DNA of 47,079 bases from Salinibacterium sp. (GCA_015234465.1 JADGNA010000004.1:1-47079), one strand, 5' to 3'. Shown: positions 27,236-34,887, counted from the stretch's first letter. Notes: a model not told the origin generated them from the letters alone. Numbers and translations: made by a program.

Positions 27236-27349
27236 TCACTCCGCCTTGCGCTTGCTTGCGGCCTTGTCCTTCTTGTCGAGGCGCTTTTCCTTCAGCGTCT
27301 TGCTCGCTGCAGTCTTGTCGCTGGACTTCCGAACGGATTTGTCTGCCAT
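27236..27349 (-). CDS. Small lysine-rich basic protein (37 residues)
   Basis: A short open frame reading MADKSVRKSSDKTAASKT and then LKEKRLDKKDKAASKRKAE. It is about one third Lys plus Arg, with no hydrophobic segment. A strong SD, AAGGAGAGG, lies upstream of ATG 27349, and a perfect terminator lies downstream of the stop. This placement makes it a real gene rather than chance. Such short basic proteins occur in related actinobacteria, but I know no assigned role; nucleic-acid binding is a guess from charge. Confidence 0.75.
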   Translation of the reverse strand: MADKSVRKSSDKTAASKTLKEKRLDKKDKAASKRKAE

Positions 27350-27437
27350 GGCCTGGCCTCTCCTTGGGAGCGGGATGCTCCTTCCCGACCATACGCGGTG
27401 CAGGGGAATCCTGCGCGCGCCGCGTCGTGACCGCGCC

Positions 27438-27443
27438 TAGAAT
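27438..27443 (+). promoter_or_regulatory. -10 box of GT2 gene
   Basis: TAGAAT ends 7 nt before ATG 27451; leaderless start. Confidence 0.5.
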
Positions 27444-27450
27444 CCACAGC

Positions 27451-28200
27451 ATGCCCACGGTCTCCGTCATCGTTCCGTCCTGGAACGACGCCGATCTCCT
27501 TCGCGAGTGCCTGACGGCCCTCGCAGCACAGACGGTGCCGCCCGACGAGGTCATCGTCGTCGACAATGCGAGCACGGATGCCACGGCCGGCGTCGCCCGC
27601 GGCTTCGGCGCCCGGGTGGTCGAGGAGCCGGTGCGGGGCATCCTGCGCGCGACCTGCGCGGGGTTCGATGCCGCGACGGGCGACATCGTCGCCCGGCTCG
27701 ATGCCGACTCGGTTCCCGCCGCCGACTGGGTCGAGCGGGTCGCGTCACGCCTCGAGCAGACCCCCGCGCCCGCCGCCGCCGTCTCCGACGGTGAATTCGT
27801 CGGGTCGACGCGCGTCATCCGCTGGTTCGGTCGCCGTGTCTACCTCGGCGGGTATTTCCGCGCGATGCGGCTGATCTTGGGCCAGCCACCACTCTTCGGC
27901 TCGAACATGGCGATGCATCGCAGCGCGTGGATCGCGGCCCGCCCACGCGTGGACGTCTCGACCCCCGCCGTGCACGACGACCTGTACCTGAGCATCCGCC
28001 TGCCCGCGCAGGTGCGCGTCGTCTATGACGACGCCATGCGGGTCACGATCTCCGCGCGACCCTTTGCCTCGCCCGCGGCCATCATCAAGCGGATGGCGTG
28101 GGGCTGTAACACGCTCCTGGAGGGACTCATCCGGGGAGGCCTGCTTCGCGGCCGCAGGGACCGGCGACGCCGGCACAGGGGAGTGCCCGCGAGCCTGTGA
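27451..28200 (+). CDS. Family 2 glycosyltransferase
   Basis: A 249-residue inverting glycosyltransferase of GT-A fold. The N-terminus TVSVIVPSWNDADLLRECL, the nucleotide-binding VDNASTDATAG and the metal motif DADS in IVARLDADSVPAADWV are present, with the acceptor-side acidic VHDDLYLSIRL. No membrane helix is certain, although the C-terminus has an amphipathic hydrophobic stretch before a very basic end (GRRDRRRRHRG). It probably transfers a sugar to a polyprenyl or cell-wall acceptor; not resolvable. Tandem 8-nt repeats surround its stop codon. Confidence 0.85.
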   Translation: MPTVSVIVPSWNDADLLRECLTALAAQTVPPDEVIVVDNASTDATAGVARGFGARVVEEPVRGILRATCAGFDAATGDIVARLDADSVPAADWVERVASRLEQTPAPAAAVSDGEFVGSTRVIRWFGRRVYLGGYFRAMRLILGQPPLFGSNMAMHRSAWIAARPRVDVSTPAVHDDLYLSIRLPAQVRVVYDDAMRVTISARPFASPAAIIKRMAWGCNTLLEGLIRGGLLRGRRDRRRRHRGVPASL

Positions 28201-28240
28201 GCCTGTGAGCCCGCCGCATGTCCCGACCGCGGTGCGGTGC

Positions 28241-28275
28241 TTCGCTGGAGAGCGAACCGTTTCGCAACGAGGAGG
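28241..28275 (+). promoter_or_regulatory. Mutually exclusive hairpins before the acidic protein SD
   Basis: TTCGCT (28241-28246) pairs with AGCGAA (28251-28256) around GGAG. The same GCGAA (28252-28256) can instead pair with TTCGC (28261-28265) around CCGT. The SD GAGGAGG follows at 28269-28275. This could form a small translational or stability switch. Confidence 0.35.
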
Positions 28276-28279
28276 CATC

Positions 28280-28561
28280 ATGAGCACGAGCGACAGCCAC
28301 GAGAACGCTAAGCACGACGACATCAAGAACGACAACGAGTCGACCGAGCTCGAGGGCGCTGCCGTCGACAGCCCGCGGAGCGAGCGCGACGTGCAGGAGC
28401 TGCAGCGCTCCCAGATCGGCGAGAGCCCGGCCCTCGACGACCCCGACATCGATGAGGCGGATGTCTCGGTGCTCCCGGGTACGGGCGGGCAGGACGACCA
28501 GGGCGACGTCTCCGTCGATCCCGACGAGATCAACATGCCGAGGGATACGGGTGCCCACTAG
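28280..28561 (+). CDS. Acidic, probably disordered protein of unknown function
   Basis: A 93-residue hydrophilic protein rich in Asp, Glu, Ser and Asn (MSTSDSHENAKHDDIKND at the start, then many DDP and DEAD-type acidic stretches and LPGTGGQDDQGD). It has no hydrophobic core or signal peptide, so it is likely unfolded. A very strong SD, GAGGAGG, sits 4 nt before ATG 28280, which suggests high expression. Similar small acidic proteins are common in Microbacteriaceae, but their role is unknown. Hairpins in its leader may regulate it. Confidence 0.7.
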   Translation: MSTSDSHENAKHDDIKNDNESTELEGAAVDSPRSERDVQELQRSQIGESPALDDPDIDEADVSVLPGTGGQDDQGDVSVDPDEINMPRDTGAH

Positions 28562-28588
28562 CACGCTTCACCGTGCGAGCAGCCCCGG

Positions 28589-28594
28589 TATCGT
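28589..28594 (+). promoter_or_regulatory. -10 box of PPxWL/zinc protein gene
   Basis: TATCGT ends 7 nt before ATG 28602. Confidence 0.5.
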
Positions 28595-28601
28595 TGGCTC
28601 G

Positions 28602-28964
28602 ATGATCTCGCTACGTGAGGCCGCCCAGCGGCTCGACATCCCCCTCGAGATGGCGAAGCGCCACGGGCTTCCCGCGCGCATGGACGAGAAAGAGCTCGAA
28701 CGGATGCGCGAGCATCCGCCCCAGTGGCTCGCCCAGTCGCTCGCGAACCGCAAGGCGGGGGCGCGCCCTGTCTGGCTCGAGTTGCGCTGCGATGTGTGCG
28801 GGCGCACGGAGTCCGTGCGCCCGAAGAAGTGGTGGCCCGAGTTCACCTACGTCACGTGCGAGGAACACCCCCGCGACGAACTGCCGAGCCCCGGCGCACT
28901 GTACCGCCAGGAGGTCGAGGGCATCGGCGGCCGATTCGTCGGCATTGCGGATGTGACGGCATGA
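28602..28964 (+). CDS. Small HTH-like protein with CxxC/CxxH metal motif
   Basis: A 120-residue protein. Residues 1-25 (MISLREAAQRLDIPLEMAKR) look like a helix-turn-helix. Residues 33-50 contain ERMREHPPQWLAQSLANR, the same PP-[EQ]-WL motif found twice in the DUF5997 protein 1.8 kb upstream. Cys63-x2-Cys66 and Cys86-x2-His89 could bind zinc. It overlaps the DUF1653 gene by 4 nt (ATGA). I do not recognise a named family. A DNA- or RNA-binding role is inferred. Confidence 0.75.
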   Translation: MISLREAAQRLDIPLEMAKRHGLPARMDEKELERMREHPPQWLAQSLANRKAGARPVWLELRCDVCGRTESVRPKKWWPEFTYVTCEEHPRDELPSPGALYRQEVEGIGGRFVGIADVTA

Positions 28965-29218
28965 GCGGCATCGACCCTTCGGGACTCGCTCCGGATGCCG
29001 CGGCGCATCTGCGCGGGCGCTACCGGCACTTCAAGGGCGGCGTCTATGACCTCATCGACATCGCCCGCCACAGCGAGACGGGCGAGGAGTTCGTCGTGTA
29101 CCGCTCGGCATCGAGCGAGCTGTGGGTGCGCCCGCGGGCCATGTTCTTCGAGACTGTCGAGGTCGACGGACGCCAAGTCAGTCGCTTCGAGCGCATGGGC
29201 GACGCCGAACCCTCCTAG
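28961..29218 (+). CDS. DUF1653 family protein
   Basis: An 85-residue protein with the DUF1653 pattern: GRYRHFKGGVYDLIDIARHSETGEEFVVYRS, then LWVRPRAMFFETVEVDGRQVSRFERM. The family is widespread and its function unknown. The ATG overlaps the preceding stop, so the two proteins are probably made together. Confidence 0.9.
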   Translation: MSGIDPSGLAPDAAAHLRGRYRHFKGGVYDLIDIARHSETGEEFVVYRSASSELWVRPRAMFFETVEVDGRQVSRFERMGDAEPS

Positions 29219-29233
29219 CCGGCAGACGCCACA

Positions 29234-29255
29234 GGCCCCGGATCGCTCCGGGGCC
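29234..29255. terminator. Bidirectional terminator
   Basis: GGCCCCGGA (29234-29242) and TCCGGGGCC (29247-29255) form a perfect 9-bp stem with a TCGC loop between the convergent DUF1653 and aminopeptidase genes. Confidence 0.8.
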
Positions 29256-29283
29256 CGCGGCGGGTGTCACTCGCTCGCTCTGC

Positions 29284-30912
29284 TCAGCGCCCGTCGTGCT
29301 TGCCGAAGGAGTGGTGCCAGGGGTGCGGGTGGCCCTTGCCCTTCCCGTGGCCCTTGCCATGACCCCAGCCCTTGCCCTTGCCGGGGTGCTTCTTCACGTC
29401 GGCGTAGGTGGCCGTCGCGTGGGCGATCGCGTCGGAGAACTGGTCGAGTGCTTCCACACTGACGTTCTCGACCGTGTCGCACTCGGAGTGGTAGCAGGGG
29501 TCGTAGGCCTCGCCGGCCGTGCCGCCGAACAGCGCGGCCTCCTCCTCCGTCTTGATGCCCTCGGCGCCCGAGAAGAGCCCACCGGCGGGGATGCCCGCGT
29601 CGATGAACGCCTTGTAGTCCGAGCGACCGCTGAACTCGGTCGGTGCCGAGGCGAGGCCCTGCGAGGCGAACCACTCCGTGAAAAGCGCTTCGATCTCCGC
29701 GGAGCCGTCAGGCCCCGCGGTCCCGAAGGCATCCCCGTCCCCGTCATAGACGAAGCGCACGAAGTTCGGCGACCCGACCATGTCGAAGTTGAGGTTCGCG
29801 CTGTGCTGCTGGATCTCGGCCTCGGTCAGCTGCGCCACGTAGTGCGCCGAGCCGAGGAGCCCGTCCTCCTCGCCGCCCCAGAAGGCGAAACGCACCCGGT
29901 TCTGCGGGGTCCCCTTCGTCTTGGCCAGCTGGATGGCGGTCTCGAGGATGGCCGCGCTGCCACTCGCGTTGTCGTTGATGCCGGGACCCTCCGCGACACC
30001 GTCGAGGTGCGCGCCGACCACAACGGTCTTGTCGGGGTTACCCCTGCGCGTATCAGCGATCACGTTGAAGGTTTCGACCGTGCGAGTGGATGCCTCAACA
30101 GCGACGCGCACGGTGACCTCCTCCTGTGCCGAGGCGAGTGCGAGGGTTTCGCCCAGCGCATACGTCGTTCCGACGGTCGGGATTGACACCTGGGGCGTGG
30201 CAAGCGTCGCGAGCAGCAGGCCGCTGCGGTCCTCACCATTGCCCTGGTTGAAGAGCACCGCACCGACGGCTCCCGCTGCGGCGGCGTTCTCGACCTTGAC
30301 CCTGAAGTCACACGTGCCGCGCTGCACGAGTGCGATCGAGCCAGCCGTGAAGCCTTCGAAGTCCTCCGCCTCGCATCCGCTTGTCGACGCCCGGTCACCC
30401 TCGAGGTTCACGTCGACGGCCTCGATGGGCGCGGCGACATCGCCCGCTCCCGAGTACTCGACGACATCGAGATCGGTGCCGACCACGTAGGGGAGCGCTG
30501 TGGGACTCACCTGTTCGAAGGCGGTGCTGCCCTCGACGAACTGGTCGTAGGTGAACGGCTGGCGGATGGGGTCGTAGCCCGCCTTGCGGAGCTTGTACTC
30601 CACGTATCTGGCGGCCGCGTCGTAGCCGGGGCTGCCTGACTGGCGGTTGCCGCCGTTGGCATCCGCGATCGCCTGGAACGCTTCGAGGTGGTCCATGATG
30701 CGCTCGACCTTGACCGCCTGGGGGAGAGTCTTGCCTTTGCCGTGGCCGTGGCCGTGGCCGTGCCCGTGGCCCTGTCCGTGCCCGTAGCCGGGGCCGTGTC
30801 CAGGTCCGTGCCCGGCGTAGGCCGGGAGTGCGCCAGCGACAAGCCCTCCGCTGGCGATAAGACCTGCGCTGGCGACGATTGCCACACGGCGCAGCGTTCG
30901 ACTGGTGTTCAT
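29284..30912 (-). CDS. Secreted M28 aminopeptidase with PA domain and His/Gly-rich tails
   Basis: A 542-residue zinc exopeptidase. A signal peptide (residues 1-33, Arg-rich start, AYA cleavage) is followed at once by a His/Gly tract (about 34-61). A PA domain insert lies at about 150-265. The di-zinc ligands of the M28 family are visible in VVVGAHLDGVAEG (His), GINDNASG (Asp), FAFWGGEEDGLLGS (Glu pair), NFDMVGSPN (Asp) and YHSECDT (His). A second His/Lys/Gly-rich tail occupies about residues 509-542. ATG 30912 is chosen because GAAGGG lies 6 nt upstream and a signal peptide follows directly. Secreted, probably cleaving N-terminal residues from peptides. Confidence 0.9.
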   Translation of the reverse strand: MNTSRTLRRVAIVASAGLIASGGLVAGALPAYAGHGPGHGPGYGHGQGHGHGHGHGHGKGKTLPQAVKVERIMDHLEAFQAIADANGGNRQSGSPGYDAAARYVEYKLRKAGYDPIRQPFTYDQFVEGSTAFEQVSPTALPYVVGTDLDVVEYSGAGDVAAPIEAVDVNLEGDRASTSGCEAEDFEGFTAGSIALVQRGTCDFRVKVENAAAAGAVGAVLFNQGNGEDRSGLLLATLATPQVSIPTVGTTYALGETLALASAQEEVTVRVAVEASTRTVETFNVIADTRRGNPDKTVVVGAHLDGVAEGPGINDNASGSAAILETAIQLAKTKGTPQNRVRFAFWGGEEDGLLGSAHYVAQLTEAEIQQHSANLNFDMVGSPNFVRFVYDGDGDAFGTAGPDGSAEIEALFTEWFASQGLASAPTEFSGRSDYKAFIDAGIPAGGLFSGAEGIKTEEEAALFGGTAGEAYDPCYHSECDTVENVSVEALDQFSDAIAHATATYADVKKHPGKGKGWGHGKGHGKGKGHPHPWHHSFGKHDGR

Positions 30913-30977
30913 GTGCATCCCTTCGGTGAGGAGACATCCGGCAGTCCGGAATCGTGAAAGAGACGCTAACCGTCGGG

Positions 30978-30992
30978 CCCCCAGTTTGGGGG
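30978..30992. promoter_or_regulatory. Short G/C inverted repeat in the aminopeptidase-YitT gap
   Basis: CCCCCA and TGGGGG are inverted around a 3-nt centre, next to the 14-bp palindrome. It could be a second protein site or a small hairpin. Confidence 0.3.
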
Positions 30993-30996
30993 TATG

Positions 30997-31010
30997 TGAG
31001 AACGTTCTCA
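30997..31010. promoter_or_regulatory. Perfect 14-bp palindromic operator
   Basis: TGAGAACGTTCTCA is identical to its reverse complement, with a central CG as in LacI-family operators. It lies in the 135-nt gap between the divergent aminopeptidase and YitT genes, just upstream of the YitT -35 region, so it can control either or both. Confidence 0.6.
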
Positions 31011-31035
31011 TCTGTCGCGCGGCCGCCTCCTGCGT

Positions 31036-31041
31036 TAGGTT
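31036..31041 (+). promoter_or_regulatory. -10 box of YitT-like gene
   Basis: TAGGTT ends 6 nt before GTG 31048. Confidence 0.5.
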
Positions 31042-31047
31042 TCGCAG

Positions 31048-31686
31048 GTGACGGATGACACATCCCCTGGCCTTGTCGGCGGCACCGCGCTCACGATCAA
31101 GCCCCATCGACCAACCGAAGACGCCGTAGCGCTCGTCGTCGGCTCGCTGCTCATGTCGTTCGGCGTGCTACTCCTGCAGGACGTTGGCGCCGTGTCAGGG
31201 GGACTCGCGGGGGTCGCCTTCCTCATCAGCTATTCGAGCGGCTGGCCCTTCGGCGTGGCGTTCTTCCTCGTCAACCTGCCGTTCTACGTGCTGTCACTCA
31301 TGCGTATGGGCGTTGCGTTCACGCTGAAGACCGCGGCGGTCGTCGTGCTGATCTCGGTCTTCACCGAGGTGCACCCACTCTTCGTCACGATCGGCGAGCT
31401 GGACGCCCTCTATGCGTGCCTCCTAGGGGGAGTGCTCATGGGCATGGGCATGCTCGTGCTCTTCCGCCACCGTGCAAGCGCTGGCGGGCTCGGCATCCTC
31501 GTGCTCTACCTCCAGGACCGCTTCGGCTGGAGCGCGGGACTCGTGCAGCTCGCGTGTGACGCGACCATCGTGCTGCTCGCGCTGCTGGTGGCGGATGTCC
31601 CAACCGTGCTCGCCTCGGTGGCTGGCGTCGTCGTGCTCAACGTCATCCTGGCGATGAATCATCGCCCCGGGCGCTACCTCGGCTGA
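31048..31686 (+). CDS. YitT/YczE-like membrane protein
   Basis: A 212-residue integral membrane protein with five or six hydrophobic helices, starting at about residue 28 (ALVVGSLLMSFGVLLLQ). The stretches GGLAGVAFLISY, LLGGVLMGMGMLVLFRHRAS, GGLGILVLYLQD and the C-terminal VLNVILAMNH fit the YitT/YczE group of transporters of unknown substrate. It diverges from the secreted aminopeptidase and may take up peptidase products; that is speculation from context. Confidence 0.8.
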   Translation: MTDDTSPGLVGGTALTIKPHRPTEDAVALVVGSLLMSFGVLLLQDVGAVSGGLAGVAFLISYSSGWPFGVAFFLVNLPFYVLSLMRMGVAFTLKTAAVVVLISVFTEVHPLFVTIGELDALYACLLGGVLMGMGMLVLFRHRASAGGLGILVLYLQDRFGWSAGLVQLACDATIVLLALLVADVPTVLASVAGVVVLNVILAMNHRPGRYLG

Positions 31687-31708
31687 GCCCCGTCGCCGGC
31701 AGCTCTCG

Positions 31709-31762
31709 TCGATCTGCAGCACTCTGTCGACCTGCAGCACTCTGCAAATCTGCAGCACGCTG
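31709..31762. repeat. Three tandem 18-bp repeats
   Basis: The unit TCGATCTGCAGCACTCTG occurs three times in direct tandem with few changes (31709, 31727 and 31745), and a partial TCGAT follows at 31763. It lies in the 182-nt non-coding gap between the YitT-like gene and the 3' end of the HNH gene. I see no gene or terminator in this gap. Confidence 0.85.
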
Positions 31763-31868
31763 TCGATGTACTGGGCTCTATTGATCGACAGCACTAGCCC
31801 AGTGAGGGGCACTCCCGCACGCCGAGCGACTAGCGGCACCGGAGACAAGAGTCGGGGCTCTGCACCAA

Positions 31869-33353
31869 TCACAGCCTCGGGTAGAACTCTGGCTCGGTCA
31901 CGTACTCTCGCCCGGCCGGTGACGTCCACGTGAGTCGCCCGTTGCTGTTGCGTACCGACCACCCGGTGTGATGCTTGAGGGTGTGGTGCCCGCGGCAGAG
32001 ATGCGCGAGATTGTCGTGTGCGGTTTCGCCGCCGTGCTGCCAGTCCACCGTGTGATCGACGTCGCATCGCAGCGCGGATTGCGAACAACCGATGAAGCGG
32101 CAGGTCTTGTCGCGCACCTGGAGCCAGCGTCTCAGGTCCGCCGGGACCGCGTAGCTCTCTCGCCCGACCGACAGCACCGCCCCTGACTCCGGGTGGGTGA
32201 GGATCCGCTGGAAACTGGTTGCCGTTCCTGCAAGCCGGCGAGCCGTCTCGTCGTCGATCGGACCGTAGCCGTCGAGGGTGGCGCCCGCGGTGCCCTCCGG
32301 TAGCGCGTGGCCGAGGAGCGTGAGTACCGGCACGGTCACGTGCACCGTGGCGCGAATGCCGGTCTCCGGCAGGCCGCGATCACGACCAAGACCGAGACCA
32401 AGACCAGGACCAAGACCAACACCAACAGGCACTGTCCCAGCAGCCAATTCGCCCGCATCCGCCCTCCCGTCCGAAGTCGCCCAATCTCCAACGCCCCAGC
32501 TGGACGATTCGGTGTCCAGCAACTTGGCACTGATCTCACCCGCATGGAGCAGTTGCACGAACACATCCGCGCGGATCTGCGCCAGGGTACGGCTCGGCGC
32601 GTCCGGCTCTCCGGCCTGATCGAGCCGACACCGGAGCGACTTCGCCATGTCCGTGAGCCGGTTGTAGGCACCGAGGGCGTCGGCGGCCGGTATGTAGGCA
32701 GAGAACCACGCCATGCCGTCGCGAGCCGGGGACACCGTCACTTCGCGCCGCGCGACCTCCGCTTCGTGGCGGTCTATGGCCGAGCCGGGGGCCGTCGCCT
32801 CCCGCAACACGCGTAGCTTGCGTTGGAACTTGGCGACGGTGAGCGTCTCGGCGTGCGGCAAGCTCGCCTCCTCGAGGCGGGCGATGGCCTCGGCCTCGAG
32901 CGTCTCGGCTTCCTGGACAAGCGCCTCGGCGTGCCGGTAGGAGACTCGGCCCTCCGCCATGGCGGTGAGGGTGTTCGGCAGGGCGTGCACGAGGTACTCG
33001 CTCGTGACCAGCATCCGTTCGGCCGTGCGTTCCGGCACTCGCATCGCGGCTGCCAGTTCCGCGCGCACCGAGCGTAGGCGCAGGTCACGGGCAGCGATGC
33101 TCTGGGGCTCCGACACGGTCAGGGCGCTGGCCTGAATTACGGCGTCGATCACCCTCGCTCGAGTTGCCTGGATCGAGGCCACCATGCTGTCGAGTGCGAC
33201 GATCGCGCCGAGAAGATCAGCCATAACGTCGTCAACGAGGTCAACCGTGCCCGACGGCGGCCCCTGCGAGAAGCGCACTCTTGAGGCATCCGAGGCCGCG
33301 CCCCGCGCACCAACTACTGGAGTTGCTGGGGTTGCCTCAAGAACTGCCTGCAT
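31869..33353 (-). CDS. DUF222 domain HNH endonuclease-like protein
   Basis: A 494-residue member of the actinobacterial 13E12/DUF222 group. The N-terminal DUF222 part covers about residues 40-290. A Gly/Leu hexamer-repeat linker lies at about 310-328 (VGVGLGPGLGLGLGRDR). The HNH domain is at the C-terminus, with CRFIGCSQ, CDVDHTVDWQHGG and LCRGHHTLKH, where two Cys and several His can bind metal. These genes occur in many copies per genome, and their DNA substrate and purpose are unclear. No inverted repeats or transposase accompany it. Confidence 0.87.
   Translation of the reverse strand: MQAVLEATPATPVVGARGAASDASRVRFSQGPPSGTVDLVDDVMADLLGAIVALDSMVASIQATRARVIDAVIQASALTVSEPQSIAARDLRLRSVRAELAAAMRVPERTAERMLVTSEYLVHALPNTLTAMAEGRVSYRHAEALVQEAETLEAEAIARLEEASLPHAETLTVAKFQRKLRVLREATAPGSAIDRHEAEVARREVTVSPARDGMAWFSAYIPAADALGAYNRLTDMAKSLRCRLDQAGEPDAPSRTLAQIRADVFVQLLHAGEISAKLLDTESSSWGVGDWATSDGRADAGELAAGTVPVGVGLGPGLGLGLGRDRGLPETGIRATVHVTVPVLTLLGHALPEGTAGATLDGYGPIDDETARRLAGTATSFQRILTHPESGAVLSVGRESYAVPADLRRWLQVRDKTCRFIGCSQSALRCDVDHTVDWQHGGETAHDNLAHLCRGHHTLKHHTGWSVRNSNGRLTWTSPAGREYVTEPEFYPRL
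32385..32426. repeat. Hexanucleotide tandem repeat in the HNH gene
   Basis: Seven units of ACCAAG or close variants (ACCGAG, ACCAGG, ACCAAC) lie in frame and encode the Gly-Leu linker on the minus strand. Copy-number change would alter linker length without frameshift. Confidence 0.8.
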
Positions 33354-33432
33354 GGCTCCATTGAAGCGGCAGCCACCGACATTCCCGGAGCGGCGAAGTC
33401 AGCCTCGTTTCAGGCCAGCATCCCAGCGCCGT

Positions 33433-34875
33433 CTAGCCGCCGATCAGCGTCTCGATGGGCCCACGCGCGAAGTAGACGAGGAAGCCCGCGGCGACGATCC
33501 ACAGGAGCGGTGAGATCTCCCGCACCTTGCCCGAGAGCGCCCGAACGATGACCCAGCTGATGAAGCCGACGCCGATGCCGTTGGCGATCGAGTAGGTGAG
33601 CGGCATCACGGTGACCGTGAGGAAGACGGGCAGGCCGACCGAGAACTCGGTCCAGTCGATGAAGCGGATCTGCGAGACCATGAGCACGCCGACGACGACG
33701 AGCGCGGCACCGGCGACCTCGAGCGGCACCACCTGCGTGAGGGGGGTGAAGAACATTGCCGCGAGGAAGAGCACGCCCGTGACAACGTTGGCGAGACCCG
33801 TTCTTGCACCCTCGCCGACACCCGCCGCGGAGTCGATGAAGATCGTGTTCGACGACGACGAGGTGGCACCACCCGCGACCGCGCCGATGCCCTCGACGAG
33901 CAGGGCCGAGCGGCGTCGCGGGAAGTTGCCGGTCTCGTCCTGCAGGCCGGCCTCCTTCGTGAGGCCAGTCAGGGTGCCGACAGCGTCGAAGAAGTTGGTG
34001 AAGACGAGCGTGAAGATGAGCATGATGGCCGCAAGCCACCCGATGCGCTCGAACGATCCGAAGCTGAAGGCGCCGATGAGACCGAGGTCGGGGATCGAGA
34101 CGATCGACTCGGGGAGGGTCGGAACGTTGAGGTTCCAGCCGGCCGGGTTCGGGCCGTCCTCCGTGAACGACGGGCCGATCTTGAAGACGGCTTCGACGAT
34201 GATGGCGATGATCGTGGTCGCGACGATGCCGATGAGCAGGGCACCCTTGACCTTGCGAGCCATGAGCACGCCCATGATCAGGAGACCAAGCGCGAAGATG
34301 ACGGTCGGGATGCTCGAAACGGAGCCGCCCTCACCGAGCTGGACGGGCGGGGATGCCGCTCCGCTCGAACGCACAAAGCCCGCGTCGACGAGGCCAATGA
34401 AGGCGATGAAGAGGCCGATGCCGACCGTGATGGCGGTCTTGAGCGGCGCGGGCACCGCGTTGAAGATCAGCTCGCGCAGCTTCGTGACCGAGAGCAGCAC
34501 GATGATGAGGCCGTTGATGACGACGAGTCCCATGGCCTCGGCCCACGTGACCTGACCGACCACGCTGACGGCGAGGAAGGAGTTGATGCCGAGGCCGGCC
34601 GCGAGCCCGAAGGGCAGGTTAGCGACGAGCCCGAAGAGGATCGTCATGACGCCGGCAGTAAGTCCCGTCACGGCGGCGAGCTGCTGACCGTCGAGCATGT
34701 TGCCCGCGACATCCTCGGTGCCGCCAAGGATGAGCGGGTTGAGGATGACGATGTAGGCCATCGTCATGAAGGTGACGAGCCCACCGCGCACCTCGCGGCC
34801 GACATTCGACCCTCGCTCCGTGATGCGGAAGAACTTGTCGAGGCGGCTGCGTGGGGGTGCTGTCGTCGAAGTCAC
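33433..34875 (-). CDS. NCS2 family purine permease (AzgA-like)
   Basis: A 480-residue inner-membrane transporter with about 12 hydrophobic helices. RGGLVTFMTMAYIVILNPLIL at the N-terminus, the Gly-rich GLAAGLGINSFLAVSVVG and NFFDAVGTLTGLTKEAGL are typical of the AzgA/PbuG branch, which imports adenine, guanine or hypoxanthine with protons. The start is GTG 34875, with TACAGT 6 nt upstream. It is transcribed towards the DUF222 gene and follows the P-type ATPase with a 39-nt gap. Confidence 0.9.
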   Translation of the reverse strand: MTSTTAPPRSRLDKFFRITERGSNVGREVRGGLVTFMTMAYIVILNPLILGGTEDVAGNMLDGQQLAAVTGLTAGVMTILFGLVANLPFGLAAGLGINSFLAVSVVGQVTWAEAMGLVVINGLIIVLLSVTKLRELIFNAVPAPLKTAITVGIGLFIAFIGLVDAGFVRSSGAASPPVQLGEGGSVSSIPTVIFALGLLIMGVLMARKVKGALLIGIVATTIIAIIVEAVFKIGPSFTEDGPNPAGWNLNVPTLPESIVSIPDLGLIGAFSFGSFERIGWLAAIMLIFTLVFTNFFDAVGTLTGLTKEAGLQDETGNFPRRRSALLVEGIGAVAGGATSSSSNTIFIDSAAGVGEGARTGLANVVTGVLFLAAMFFTPLTQVVPLEVAGAALVVVGVLMVSQIRFIDWTEFSVGLPVFLTVTVMPLTYSIANGIGVGFISWVIVRALSGKVREISPLLWIVAAGFLVYFARGPIETLIGG

Positions 34876-34881
34876 GGGATC

Positions 34882-34887
34882 ACTGTA
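34882..34887 (-). promoter_or_regulatory. -10 box of purine permease gene
   Basis: TACAGT on the minus strand ends 6 nt before GTG 34875, which supports independent leaderless expression behind the ATPase gene. Confidence 0.5.

Noticed and set aside
30913-31107. Upstream extension of the aminopeptidase to about 607 residues
   Set aside because: The signal peptide begins at ATG 30912 after an SD; the extension crosses the palindrome and promoter region.
31423-32088. 221-residue minus-strand open frame including the 18-bp repeats
   Set aside because: It overlaps the YitT-like gene and the C-terminal HNH region, with no SD and composition of a shadow frame.
31869-33353. DUF222-HNH gene as a mobile element or intron endonuclease
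   Set aside because: No terminal inverted repeats, target duplication, intron structure or transposase is visible; the family is a normal multi-copy actinobacterial gene.
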